Below, piece after piece: positions 8,984 to 17,189 of a stretch of 64,000 bases of DNA (position 1 is its first letter; each line of letters begins with the position of its first letter). The notes under the pieces are model-generated. The model did no database searches. It was not told where the DNA came from and saw only the letters and a list, made by a program, of their open reading frames with translations. This DNA is from CBDFHJ01 sp965247635. Lineage in GTDB: Bacteria > Chloroflexota > Dehalococcoidia > Lucifugimonadales > Australimonadaceae. The translations under genes and the position numbers were made by a program. The DNA lies in assembly GCA_965247635.1 (NCBI GenBank), contig CBDFHJ010000007.1, positions 356,034-420,033 of the forward strand, given 5' to 3'.

Positions 8984-9583
8984 ATGTCAGCAGAAATGGG
9001 TTTGTTCGAAGCCATCTACACCACACGGTCTATTCGAGCCCTCAAGCCGGACCCGGTGTCCGACGAGCTAGTCCGCCGAATCCTCGAAGCCGCTTGTCAA
9101 GCACCCAGCGGGAGTAATAGCCAGCCCTGGCGGTTCGTCGTCATCCGAAGCCCGGAAGGGAAGCGACAGTTGGACGAGCTGGTCTTTCAGGCCGAGCAGC
9201 GGCGGGCGGGCGAGCAGGGCGTCAGCGCTGGCCGCCAGTCTCTGGCCGATGTGCCCGTCATCATCCTCGTATGCGCCGATAGGGCCAAGTCTTCCTGGCC
9301 TCCAAGCGTCGTGGGTATTTTTGGCCAGACCTTCCCGGCGGTGCAGAACCTTTTGCTGGCGGCGCGAGCGTTCGGGCTGGGCGGCAACATGACCACCAGC
9401 TATAAGTGGATGGACGCCGAAATCAAGGCGCATCTGGGGGTGCCAGAGGATATGGACACGGTAGTCATGGTCCCCCTGGGCTATCCAGACGAGTCCCGAG
9501 GCGCACGTCACGGAAAGAAGCGGCGGCTACCGCTGGAAGAGATCGCCTACGAGGAGCGCTGGGGCGGGCCTCTCCAGTTCTAG
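8984..9583 (+). CDS. Nitroreductase family flavoprotein
   Basis: The 199-residue protein has the FMN-binding nitroreductase pattern: YTTRSIRALKPDPV near the N-terminus, the QAPSGSNSQPWRFVVI block and a C-terminal VPLGYPDE segment. Members reduce nitroaromatics, quinones or related substrates with NAD(P)H. The ATG at 8984 follows AGGGGG; an open frame extends upstream to 8831 but looks non-coding. Its place beside ring-oxidising enzymes fits detoxification or catabolism. Confidence 0.9.
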   Translation: MSAEMGLFEAIYTTRSIRALKPDPVSDELVRRILEAACQAPSGSNSQPWRFVVIRSPEGKRQLDELVFQAEQRRAGEQGVSAGRQSLADVPVIILVCADRAKSSWPPSVVGIFGQTFPAVQNLLLAARAFGLGGNMTTSYKWMDAEIKAHLGVPEDMDTVVMVPLGYPDESRGARHGKKRRLPLEEIAYEERWGGPLQF

Positions 9584-9656
9584 CATCCTGAGTCACTAAT
9601 TCGTTCAATAAATGCGGGGAGAGTGTAGAGCCCTCCGAAGGAATCCGGAGTCCTTT

Positions 9657-9731
9657 GGACCGTTCATGGTTCGACAGGCCTGTCCTGAGCTTGTCGAAGG
9701 ATGAGCGGCTTATGTCCCGACAGGTCGGGAC
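9657..9731. repeat. Dispersed inverted repeats
   Basis: The 313-base gap between the nitroreductase and the MFS gene holds two hairpins. TTCGACA (9670-9676) pairs with TGTCGAA (9692-9698) around CCTGAGC, a dispersed-repeat type common in many bacterial genomes. A perfect 8-bp stem, GTCCCGAC-AG-GTCGGGAC, follows at 9714-9731. No T-run follows, so terminator function is doubtful. I see no gene in the rest of the gap. Confidence 0.6.
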
Positions 9732-9896
9732 TGACTCCCTACACTAGTAGTGGCTTCCGGTACGACGTCGCAGCGTTTTCCGGTAGCGGTGCTCAACGGG
9801 ACCGAACGTCATGCGATGACGACGACAGCCCTCTGAGGCGCAGCCCGCCACCGCGGCCACTTCGACAACCCCACATCTGCACTCAAGGAGCTCTCA

Positions 9897-10790
9897 ATGG
9901 CCGTCGAGTCCCGCGTGGGATGGAGAAGGCTTCTCCCTCTTCCCCGGTTCACGGCGTTTCAGCATCGCGACTACCGTTTCTGGTGGGTCAGCGCGCTCAC
10001 GGGTGGGTTCAACATGTCCACCAGCCAGGTCGCCATAAGTTGGCTGGCGCTGCAGCTGACCGGCACCGACGCAAGGTGGATAGGCGGGGTGATCGCGGCC
10101 TTTGGCCTGCCCGCGTTCCTCTTCACCATCCCAGCGGGCGTGATTGCCGATAAGTGGAACCGCCGCCTTCAAGCGATGGTAAGCCAGGCGGCGGCTTTCA
10201 TCATAGCCGCCGCCTTCGCCGTCCTGGTGGCCCTGGAGCTGGCGACACCTCAGCTTACGCTCGTCTTCGCGTTCCTCTCGGGAGCGTCCACGGTCTTTGG
10301 GCAACCCGCCCGCCTGGCCCTCATTCCGATGCTGGTCCCCAGGGAACAGCTGATGAACGGCGTGGTGCTCGGTTCCATGGCCAACAACACCTCTCGTATG
10401 GTAGGCCCCGCAATCGCGGGTGGACTCATCGCCATCAGCGGCGTCGCCGCTGCCTTCTACGTGCTTGCGGCCCTCCTGCTGATAGGTCTCGTCGCCCTGG
10501 TCTTGATGCGAGTCCCCGAGCAGCCAGCCGACGAACAAGAAGCGCGGCCGAAGCGTGATGAGGGAGTGTTCCGGAGTCTAGCAGGCGGCGGTATCTTCCT
10601 CTGGCATACCAAGCCGCTTCTGGTGCTCATGGTGATGATGATAGCCATAGGCCTGTTCATACAGGGCCCTATTCAGTCGTTATCCCCGGTGATGGTTGAA
10701 GAGGTGTGGAATGTGGCGGCGAACGGGCTGGGGCTCGTCTTCATGGTCCAGGGATTTGCGGCCATCGTCGAGTCCCTCTGCCTGACCGGG
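9897..10790 (+). pseudogene. MFS exporter, 5' part, broken by IS3
   Basis: The first 298 codons of an MFS_3/EntS-like drug exporter are present: about eight transmembrane segments, the VIADKWNRR loop after TM2 and the QPARLALIPMLVPREQLMNG loop. AAGGAG lies seven bases before the ATG. An IS3-family element enters after codon 298 (position 10790). The frame resumes exactly at 12346 if the element and one copy of the 10-base repeat are removed, giving a protein of about 423 residues. As it stands the gene is inactivated. Confidence 0.9.
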
Positions 10791-10901
10791 TGTAGACCGT
10801 CAGCGATAATGGGACACATATAAGGGTAGGAAAACCCGAGAGTCGGAGGGTGGTGTGAGCTCCTGAAATGAGGGTAGAGCTACCCACAGAAAGGAGCAGA
10901 T

Positions 10902-11309
10902 GTGTCCCAATTAGAAGTAAGCAAAGCAGAGGCCGCCGAGGAACGAAGCGAGCAGACCAGGTCTTTCGTCCGCACAGTGAAGGCGGCTGCCCGACGTAAG
11001 TACACCCCCGAAGAGAAGATCCGAATTGTTCTGGAGGGCTTCCGCCGCGAGGTCACAGTCAACGACCTGTGCCGGCGGGAGGGGATCAAGCCCCACTCCT
11101 ACTACTCGTGGACCAAAGAGTTCATGGAGGCGGGCAAGGAGAGGTTGACCCGTGACTCGGTTCGGGACGCCACTCAGCATGAGGTAGGGCAACTCAAGCG
11201 AGAGAACGGGGAACTCAAGGAGCTAGTGGCCGATCTGTCGCTGGAGGCGTACCGTCTCAAAGAAACGGCCATCCCCATGCCCCAGGACGCCACCGGTACC
11301 AGCGGATGA
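10902..11309 (+). CDS. IS3-family transposase OrfA (copy 1)
   Basis: The 135-residue protein has a helix-turn-helix (YTPEEKIRIVLEGFRRE..NDLCRREGI) that binds the element ends and a C-terminal coiled coil (EVGQLKRENGELKELVADLSLEAYRLKE) for multimerisation. It starts with GTG after AAAGGAGCAGAT. Its TGA overlaps the ATG of orfB as ATGA. The same protein with one or two substitutions is encoded by the other full-length copies. Confidence 0.93.
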   Translation: MSQLEVSKAEAAEERSEQTRSFVRTVKAAARRKYTPEEKIRIVLEGFRREVTVNDLCRREGIKPHSYYSWTKEFMEAGKERLTRDSVRDATQHEVGQLKRENGELKELVADLSLEAYRLKETAIPMPQDATGTSG

Positions 11310-12292
11310 GCGCCCCGGAGAAGGCAGAGGTAGTTACCAAAGTATCCTCGTCTCCCCTCCCCAAGCGAAAGGTCCTCAGAGAGCTGGGCATCCCTAAGAG
11401 CACCTACTACCGGTGGCTCAGACGCCAAGACCAACAAGGACTTGAGGACCGACCAGGAGGCGATCAGCCACCATGGAACCGTCTTACTATTCAGGAAGAA
11501 CGCTCAGTCCTGTTATCAGCCAGGGAGATGCCAGAGCTGAGCTGCCGTCAGCTGGCCGCGGGGATCACCGACAACCAGGGCTTCTCAGTCTCAGAGTCCA
11601 GCGTCTACCGTATCCTGGGCAGGGAGGGCCTAGTGAAGAGGCCTGAGATGCGGTTGGCCACGGGGAAGGAGTACCACCGCAAGACCACAGGACCTCACCA
11701 GATGTGGGCCACCGATGCCTCATACTTCAGGGTGGTTGGGTGGGGCTACTACTACCTGGTCACCGTTATGGACGACTACTCCCGCTTCATCCTGGCTCAC
11801 AGGCTTCAGCAAGATATGACGGCCGACTCCTTCATCGAGGTGGTCCAGGATGCTGTGGACACGACCAGCATGGACCAAGTTCCAGTCACAGACCGCACCA
11901 GGCTGCTGAGTGACAACGGTCCAGGCTATGTCTCAAGAGCATTCAGGGACTACCTGGGGATGGTTGGCATCAAGCACATCCTAGCAACTCCTTTCCACCC
12001 TCAGACCAACGGGAAGCTGGAGCGCTACCACCAGACCATCAAACGGGACGTCAACCAGGTGCCTTATGAGTTGCCCGCCGACCTTGAGGCTGCTATCGCG
12101 GCCTTCGTCAGCTACTACAACTACCGGCGCTATCACAAGGCTCTGGGCAACGTGACACCATCAGACGTGCTCAAGGGAAGACGGCAAGAGATCCTACAAC
12201 GCAGGAAGGAGGTGAAGGCTCAAACCACCGAACGGCGACGACGCTACAACAGGGCCCTCAGGGAGCTCGCCAGACCTCCATCCAGCCCCTGA
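11306..12292 (+). CDS. IS3-family transposase OrfB, integrase core (copy 1)
   Basis: The 328-residue DDE transposase has an N-terminal HTH_21-like region (PELSCRQLAAGITD) and the rve core: first Asp in WATDASYF, second in LLSDNGPGY, Glu in HPQTNGKLERYHQ. It may be made by reinitiation at the ATGA overlap or as a frameshift fusion with OrfA; I saw no clear slippery A-run. The frame is complete here, unlike copies 2 to 4. Confidence 0.95.
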   Translation: MSAPEKAEVVTKVSSSPLPKRKVLRELGIPKSTYYRWLRRQDQQGLEDRPGGDQPPWNRLTIQEERSVLLSAREMPELSCRQLAAGITDNQGFSVSESSVYRILGREGLVKRPEMRLATGKEYHRKTTGPHQMWATDASYFRVVGWGYYYLVTVMDDYSRFILAHRLQQDMTADSFIEVVQDAVDTTSMDQVPVTDRTRLLSDNGPGYVSRAFRDYLGMVGIKHILATPFHPQTNGKLERYHQTIKRDVNQVPYELPADLEAAIAAFVSYYNYRRYHKALGNVTPSDVLKGRRQEILQRRKEVKAQTTERRRRYNRALRELARPPSSP

Positions 12293-12345
12293 TCTCTCGG
12301 CTCCCAATGTGTCCCACTTTTGCTGGTTGCTAACACCTGACCGGG

Positions 12346-12723
12346 CTAAGCGGCATGAAGGACAAGGGGGGCTTCGCGGCGTTTTCGATGGTCTTTTTCA
12401 GCGCGTTTCTGGTTGCCTTCGCCCTGATGCCCATCTTCTGGGTCGCGCTGGTCATCTTCTTCGTGCGCGGATATTTCGCGGGCATCTTCGCCAACATGCA
12501 GCAGACCTTGCTTCAGACCCACTCTCCCCGCCACGTCCAAGGGCGTGTCCTCTCCCTGAGCGGTCTCACGATCCAGGGCTTCGTTCCGCTGGGCGCGCTC
12601 CAGGCCGGATTCGTGGCCAGCCTGCTTAGTGCGCCGTCCGCCATGGCCTTGGGCGCGGCCATCCCACTGGCCATGGGCGTGCTCATCCTGCTCTTCGCAC
12701 GGAGCTTCAACCGGCTCAGCTAG
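12346..12723 (+). pseudogene. MFS exporter, 3' part
   Basis: This is the C-terminal 125 codons of the exporter whose first part lies at 9897-10790. It continues LSGMKDKGGFAAFSM and then about four transmembrane segments, with LQTHSPRHVQGRVLSLSGLTIQGF matching the loop of MFS_3 exporters before the last helices. An internal ATG at 12355 exists but has no evident ribosome site. Confidence 0.88.
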
Positions 12724-12816
12724 CCGGGCGCTCTTATACGGCTTCGCTCAGGATCGCTTGTGGAGTGGGTGTCCAATAGCCCTAGCGCGCTGGTCAACGA
12801 TGGCAACACCTTGCTC

Positions 12817-14028
12817 TTATTGGCTTAACGTCTCCAGTTGTTCGACTATCGCAAGTGCTTCGGCTGTGCTCTTCTGTTCAGCGCACGTCTGCAAGGAATT
12901 AAGGGGTTCGGAAAGAGGTGGGTAAGTGGCATCGTATACCACAGTGACCTCATAGCCGAGGTCTGATGCATCACGGGCCGTATACTCCAACGATGTGCCT
13001 ACTTCAGCGCCGACTATGAGGCACTTCTTCACGCCTAGGTTTCGCAGTAGCCGATGCAAGTGCGTATGAGCGAACCCACTGTAGCCCTTCTTAACGACTA
13101 CGTGATCAGCCTCAGTGGGCTGCAGCTCCGATACAATTTCCGCCTCCCACGACCCCATTGCCGGCAGGTTTATGATTCCCTGACCGCTCTGCCATTGGGC
13201 GATGAATGGACCGACTGCTGAATCCCTTTGGTCGGGTCGGAGTGCAGTATTGATGAAGATCATTGGCCAGTCCTTGGCCCTCGCTTTGCTCGCCAATTCC
13301 TGAACGTTGCTCAGGACGTCCTCTCGGTCGAAAGGCCCCTCAACGTCGCCGGTCACGAAGGCGTTCAACATGTCAATGACGAGAACGGCGCCTCGCTCCG
13401 GAACGGGTATCCTCGAAGAGGCGGCTTCCTCGGCAAGCTGCAGGATCTCGTCTGTCGGCAAGATGTGCACCAAGTCCTCGAATTTGTCCAAATAAGGAGA
13501 CCTGGCTGGATACGTGGCATCGGACGCTACCGTCACCTGATAACCCAACGCCGTACCCTGCTCTACCGTATCTGCCACACAGCCGGGCACGGCGCCACCG
13601 CTGACCACGCAGCTTGTGACCCCCAGCTTGAATAGCAGGTGGTCCAGATGGGTGTGGCTGAATCCACCGTGGCCTTTTTTGATTACCTTGAAGTCGTCAG
13701 GGGTTGGCTCAAGCTTGTCGAGGATCTGCGCGCCCCACGTTCCTTCGACTAGGAAGCCGGTGTCCGGTGGTAGGCACTTGCGCCAAACGATGGACAGGGC
13801 TGAGTCGATATGGTCTGGACGCAGTACGGTGTGGACGTGAACTACGGGGCGGCCCAGCTTGCGTGCTGCATCGATCAGTCGGCGGTTATTTGCTGCCAGC
13901 TGCTCGACATCTTTCGGGTCAGGCGCCGACACCCCATGCCGGATGAACGCACCATCAGGGTGAAGGAAGTCACTTTGGATGTCGACGAGTACAAGTGCAA
14001 AGTTTGAGAGGTCAGGCTGCTGCCGCAT
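12817..14028 (-). CDS. Tandem isochorismatase-like hydrolase, second half degenerate
   Basis: The 403-residue protein is two cysteine-hydrolase domains in one chain. Domain 1 (about 8-195) has the full triad: D16 in LVDIQ, K117 or K118 in VIKKGHGGF and C150 in AVPGCVADT. Domain 2 (about 212-395) keeps D219 and a lysine (K313 or K314) but has Ser346 at the cysteine position (EVGTSLEYT). Domain 2 may therefore be structural or regulatory. The start at 14028 follows GGAGGGAAAA; a GTG at 14040 is less likely. Family members cleave isochorismate, nicotinamide, carbamoylsarcosine or similar amides. The substrate here is unknown. Confidence 0.87.
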   Translation of the reverse strand: MRQQPDLSNFALVLVDIQSDFLHPDGAFIRHGVSAPDPKDVEQLAANNRRLIDAARKLGRPVVHVHTVLRPDHIDSALSIVWRKCLPPDTGFLVEGTWGAQILDKLEPTPDDFKVIKKGHGGFSHTHLDHLLFKLGVTSCVVSGGAVPGCVADTVEQGTALGYQVTVASDATYPARSPYLDKFEDLVHILPTDEILQLAEEAASSRIPVPERGAVLVIDMLNAFVTGDVEGPFDREDVLSNVQELASKARAKDWPMIFINTALRPDQRDSAVGPFIAQWQSGQGIINLPAMGSWEAEIVSELQPTEADHVVVKKGYSGFAHTHLHRLLRNLGVKKCLIVGAEVGTSLEYTARDASDLGYEVTVVYDATYPPLSEPLNSLQTCAEQKSTAEALAIVEQLETLSQ

Positions 14029-14310
14029 TTTTCCCTCCACTCGTGATTAGCCCATCTCTTCGCGCATTCCTACGCTTTCCTGGAATCAAGTACGATTATA
14101 CGGCCTATTAATCACAGTGCCATTTCCTCGTCCATCATCCCCTAGGGAAACGCTGGTGCCTCAGGTACCACACGAGTCTCAACCTGATCGAGGTGGACTG
14201 TCTCGTCCTTGTATCCTCCGGCGTGCGCCCCAAGCGAGAGGGCCAACAGGTTTGTTAATCGTAAGGTGTTCCGCCAAATAATATGGGTTTCGTTGCTTGG
14301 CTCCACTCGC

Positions 14311-14338
14311 TTGACAAGGTATGGAGCGGCTGTATAGT
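14311..14338 (+). promoter_or_regulatory. Promoter of the solute-binding lipoprotein gene
   Basis: TTGACA (14311-14316) and TATAGT (14333-14338) are separated by 16 bases, a strong sigma-70-type match. A leader of about 180 bases follows before the GTG at 14527. The rest of the 14041-14526 gap shows no gene I can support. Confidence 0.65.
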
Positions 14339-14526
14339 TGCGTGGGGATGCTCGTATACGCCATAACCAGATGTAAATAACACCTGGCATGGTTAGCCGA
14401 GACGATTTTCCTCACGCAGGATGGGCACGGCCAAGTCATCACGGCCCCTCGTCCAGCGGGTAGTGGCCAAGAATCTGCTTGGTCATTAAGCGGGCAATCT
14501 AGACAACCTTTTTACTGAGGTGCCAC

Positions 14527-16257
14527 GTGAAGTTCCTATCTCTCGGCTTGATTTTCCTCGTTAGCCTTGCTGTCCTGGCCTTGGTGGGATGTGCAGGGGA
14601 TGATCCTACTGCTGCTCCTACTGCTACTCCTACGGAGCAGGTGGACCGCCCGGAGTACGGCGGAACCCTCATCATTGGGCGTAGCATTCCTCGAAATATC
14701 ATCGATCCCTACTTGGCCATATCGAACACATCATATCTATGGCCCGATTACGAATCTCTGCTTGGCTACAAGCAGCCGTACGACGAGACCATAGGCCCAG
14801 AGATTGAGCCAAGGCTGGCGACCGAGTACTCCGCGGATGCAGCAGGCACCACGTGGACCTTCACGCTTCGTCAAGGCGTGAAATGGCACGACGGAGAGGA
14901 CTTCAACGCGGACGACGTGGTAGCCACCTTCAGGCGGATGATCGAGCCCGACTTGCCCATTGCGCGTAGGTCGCTCCCGCTAAAGGGGGTGATCAAGGAC
15001 GTGCGCAAGGTCGATGACTACACCGTGGTTATAGAAACGGCGGAACCCAACGCGACGCTCATCGACCTACTAGCGAATAATCATGCCAGCATTATGCCAG
15101 CGCACCTGATCACCGGCGACCTCACTTCGGCTGTCCCGGAAGAGAAATGGATATTCCTGAAACGCGACACCACAGGCCCCGTCTCAGTCGGCACGGGGCC
15201 CTTCAAAATGACCGAGTGGGACCCCGAGGGAGATGTGCGTTTCGTACGGTTCGACGAGTACTGGGATAGAGACGAGTTCGGAAACCAGCTCCCATACTTG
15301 GACGGGTTTCTTGCCCGTTTTGAGCAAGATGACACGCGCAACAAAGCTTCCTTTGTGGCGAGAGCCATTCACACCGGCGAATTCAGTGGTATGGCCAAAC
15401 ATGAGGTGGAAGTCCTCTGTGCGCAAGCCGTGGACCCAGAGGTGTGTTTTGGGGCCAGGCACGGACACGGATGGTTCGCCATCACGCTCAACACGGACCT
15501 CGAAGTATTTCAGGACCCCCGCATCGTGAAGGCCTCCCGGTACTCCTTGCAGGCAAGGAATGCGACCGAGGTAGTCTTTGGCGAAGGCACGGGTGATACC
15601 GCCGATATCTGGATTGACCGCCGACAGTTTCCTGACGCGACCCTTACAGAGGAGGAACAGTTCGAGTTGATGCCTTGGACTGACCCTGACCAGTACGACG
15701 ACTACCGGCAAAAGGCCAAGGACCTCCTAACAGAAGCTGGTTTTCCTGAGGGCTTTGAGCTCGACTTCCCCTGGTACTCGTTCTGCGGATTCAGAAACTT
15801 CTACACCCCCATGGTCGATAGCTTCGTCAAGTCGGGCATTCGGGGGTTCCAGCAGTGCCGCGAGGGTATCATCTTGCGCGAGGAGATTGTGGCAGGTCGG
15901 TTTGCAGTCGTCATTGATGCCGCTGGTGTCACGTACTCGTTCCCGGAGGACTCCATGCTCCTCTCCGCCCTTTCCTTTGCTCCGAACATCATCTATGGTC
16001 ACTACGACTGGGAAGGGCAGGAGGGCGTGGACGAGATCTACTTCGACGCCATTAAGACTCTGGACCGCGACGAGCGGTACGAGGTGTTGAAGGCCATGGA
16101 CCGCTACATGGCCGACCCGGAGTTCACGGTGTACGCCGTGGGCTATAACTACATGACGCAGCCCATACACGGCTGCCTCCGCAACTACTTCCCGGGCCCT
16201 GGCATGTATCACGGCCAGACCCATCGCACCACATGGATGGAGGAGGAGTGCCGGTAA
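14527..16257 (+). CDS. ABC transporter substrate-binding lipoprotein, family 5
   Basis: The 576-residue protein has a lipoprotein signal ending in the lipobox LVGC, a short Thr/Ala/Pro linker, and then a peptide/nickel/opine-type binding domain (SBP_bac_5). Typical features are YGGTLIIG after the linker and WTFTLRQGVKWHDGEDFNADDVV. It should bind oligopeptides or other solutes outside the membrane and hand them to a permease. No permease or ATPase gene lies nearby, so it is an orphan binding protein. The start is GTG after an AGGTG site. Confidence 0.93.
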   Translation: MKFLSLGLIFLVSLAVLALVGCAGDDPTAAPTATPTEQVDRPEYGGTLIIGRSIPRNIIDPYLAISNTSYLWPDYESLLGYKQPYDETIGPEIEPRLATEYSADAAGTTWTFTLRQGVKWHDGEDFNADDVVATFRRMIEPDLPIARRSLPLKGVIKDVRKVDDYTVVIETAEPNATLIDLLANNHASIMPAHLITGDLTSAVPEEKWIFLKRDTTGPVSVGTGPFKMTEWDPEGDVRFVRFDEYWDRDEFGNQLPYLDGFLARFEQDDTRNKASFVARAIHTGEFSGMAKHEVEVLCAQAVDPEVCFGARHGHGWFAITLNTDLEVFQDPRIVKASRYSLQARNATEVVFGEGTGDTADIWIDRRQFPDATLTEEEQFELMPWTDPDQYDDYRQKAKDLLTEAGFPEGFELDFPWYSFCGFRNFYTPMVDSFVKSGIRGFQQCREGIILREEIVAGRFAVVIDAAGVTYSFPEDSMLLSALSFAPNIIYGHYDWEGQEGVDEIYFDAIKTLDRDERYEVLKAMDRYMADPEFTVYAVGYNYMTQPIHGCLRNYFPGPGMYHGQTHRTTWMEEECR

Positions 16258-16335
16258 CGCATATTAATGTGTGGGGTGATTAATTTCGCCGCGCGGTGAG
16301 TTGGAGTTCCGAACTTGCGTAAGGAGGTTATGGTG

Positions 16336-17079
16336 ATGACAGGCATAGAGAATCGAGCAATTCGGTTCCCGGATGGCTCGGCCCTTGCACATTTCCCCGC
16401 CGACTTGGTTGAGAGCTTCCACGAGTCTAGCAAGGCTTTGGGGTTCGGAGGGGTCATGGGCTTCGGCTCACGCCCAGCCTTAATACTGGTGGATTTTTAC
16501 CTTCAGGCCACAGGTCGCCCCGATGACCCGTATGGCAGACAGATTGAGGCGGCGAACGAGCTTATTGCCGCAGCTCGAGCGAAGAGCATCCCCATCGCCT
16601 TCATGACTGTTGGGTACACCAACCTCCAGGATGCCGGACTTTGGCTGTACAAATTCCCTATGTTGACCGCTTTTACTGATCCAGAGATGTCCAAGCTTGA
16701 CCCAAGGCTTGATTTTCGGCCGGAGGAGGACATATACGTTGTCAAGCACTACCAATCGTCGTTCTTCGGCACCACCCTTAGCCCAACGCTCAGCGCGATG
16801 AACCGCGACACGCTGATCGTCACGGGGGGTGCAACCGGAGGGTGCGTCCGTGCGACCGCGCAGCAGGGCCTGTGTGAGGGCTTTCGACCCATGGTAGTCG
16901 TGGAAACGATCTGGCCACGTGGTAACGACCTGGAAGGCGAGTGGGACAGGGCCAACTCGACGCACATGCTGGACATGGGACGGTCGTGTGCCGACCTTGT
17001 GACAGTCAAAGAGGTCATTGAGTACTTCTCGATGCCGGAGGTCGAGGGTGTGAAGAGATCGGTGGCAGCCGGGGCTTAA
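16336..17079 (+). CDS. Isochorismatase-family cysteine hydrolase
   Basis: The 247-residue protein resembles N-carbamoylsarcosine amidase-like members. The Asp is in ALILVDFYLQ, the Lys in VVKHYQSSFFGTTL, and the Cys in TGGATGGCVRATAQQG, so the triad looks complete. AAGGAGG lies eight bases before the ATG at 16336. It follows the orphan solute-binding protein by 78 bases in the same direction, and the two may be co-transcribed. Hydrolysis of a C-N bond in an imported compound is a reasonable guess only. Confidence 0.88.
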   Translation: MTGIENRAIRFPDGSALAHFPADLVESFHESSKALGFGGVMGFGSRPALILVDFYLQATGRPDDPYGRQIEAANELIAAARAKSIPIAFMTVGYTNLQDAGLWLYKFPMLTAFTDPEMSKLDPRLDFRPEEDIYVVKHYQSSFFGTTLSPTLSAMNRDTLIVTGGATGGCVRATAQQGLCEGFRPMVVVETIWPRGNDLEGEWDRANSTHMLDMGRSCADLVTVKEVIEYFSMPEVEGVKRSVAAGA

Positions 17080-17124
17080 GCAAAGCTACTACAGCTATTA
17101 CGACCTGACTTCATGCTGAGAGCT

Positions 17125-17149
17125 CCATGGTTTTCTGGTTTTACCATGG
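17125..17149. terminator. Possible bidirectional terminator
   Basis: CCATGGT (17125-17131) pairs with ACCATGG (17143-17149) in the gap between two convergent genes. T-rich stretches lie in the loop rather than after the stem, so strength is uncertain. Confidence 0.4.
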
Positions 17150-17189
17150 GGCCCTCATTGGGCTCTTGAGTGACACCAACTGACCGTAC

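Larger units (their letters stand above)
10791..12335 (+). mobile_element. IS3-family element, copy 1 (1545 bp, intact)
   Basis: The element begins TGTAGACCGTCAGC and its other end, read on the minus strand, begins TGTTAGCAACCAGC; both ends share CAGC and TGGGACACAT blocks. It encodes orfA and orfB in overlapping frames. It is the only one of four full-length copies with both frames intact, so it could be the active source. Other copies lie at 30661, 37714 and 39423. Confidence 0.95.
10781..12345. repeat. 10-bp direct repeat flanking IS3 copy 1
   Basis: CCTGACCGGG occurs at 10781-10790 and again at 12336-12345, directly outside the two ends of the IS element. It behaves as a target-site duplication, because deleting one copy with the element restores the MFS reading frame. 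Ten bases is longer than the 3-5 bases usual for the IS3 family. Confidence 0.85.

Noticed and set aside
11295..11320. A -1 frameshift site joining orfA and orfB of the IS3 element
   Set aside because: No A-rich slippery heptamer lies in the overlap; the ATGA overlap suggests coupled reinitiation instead.
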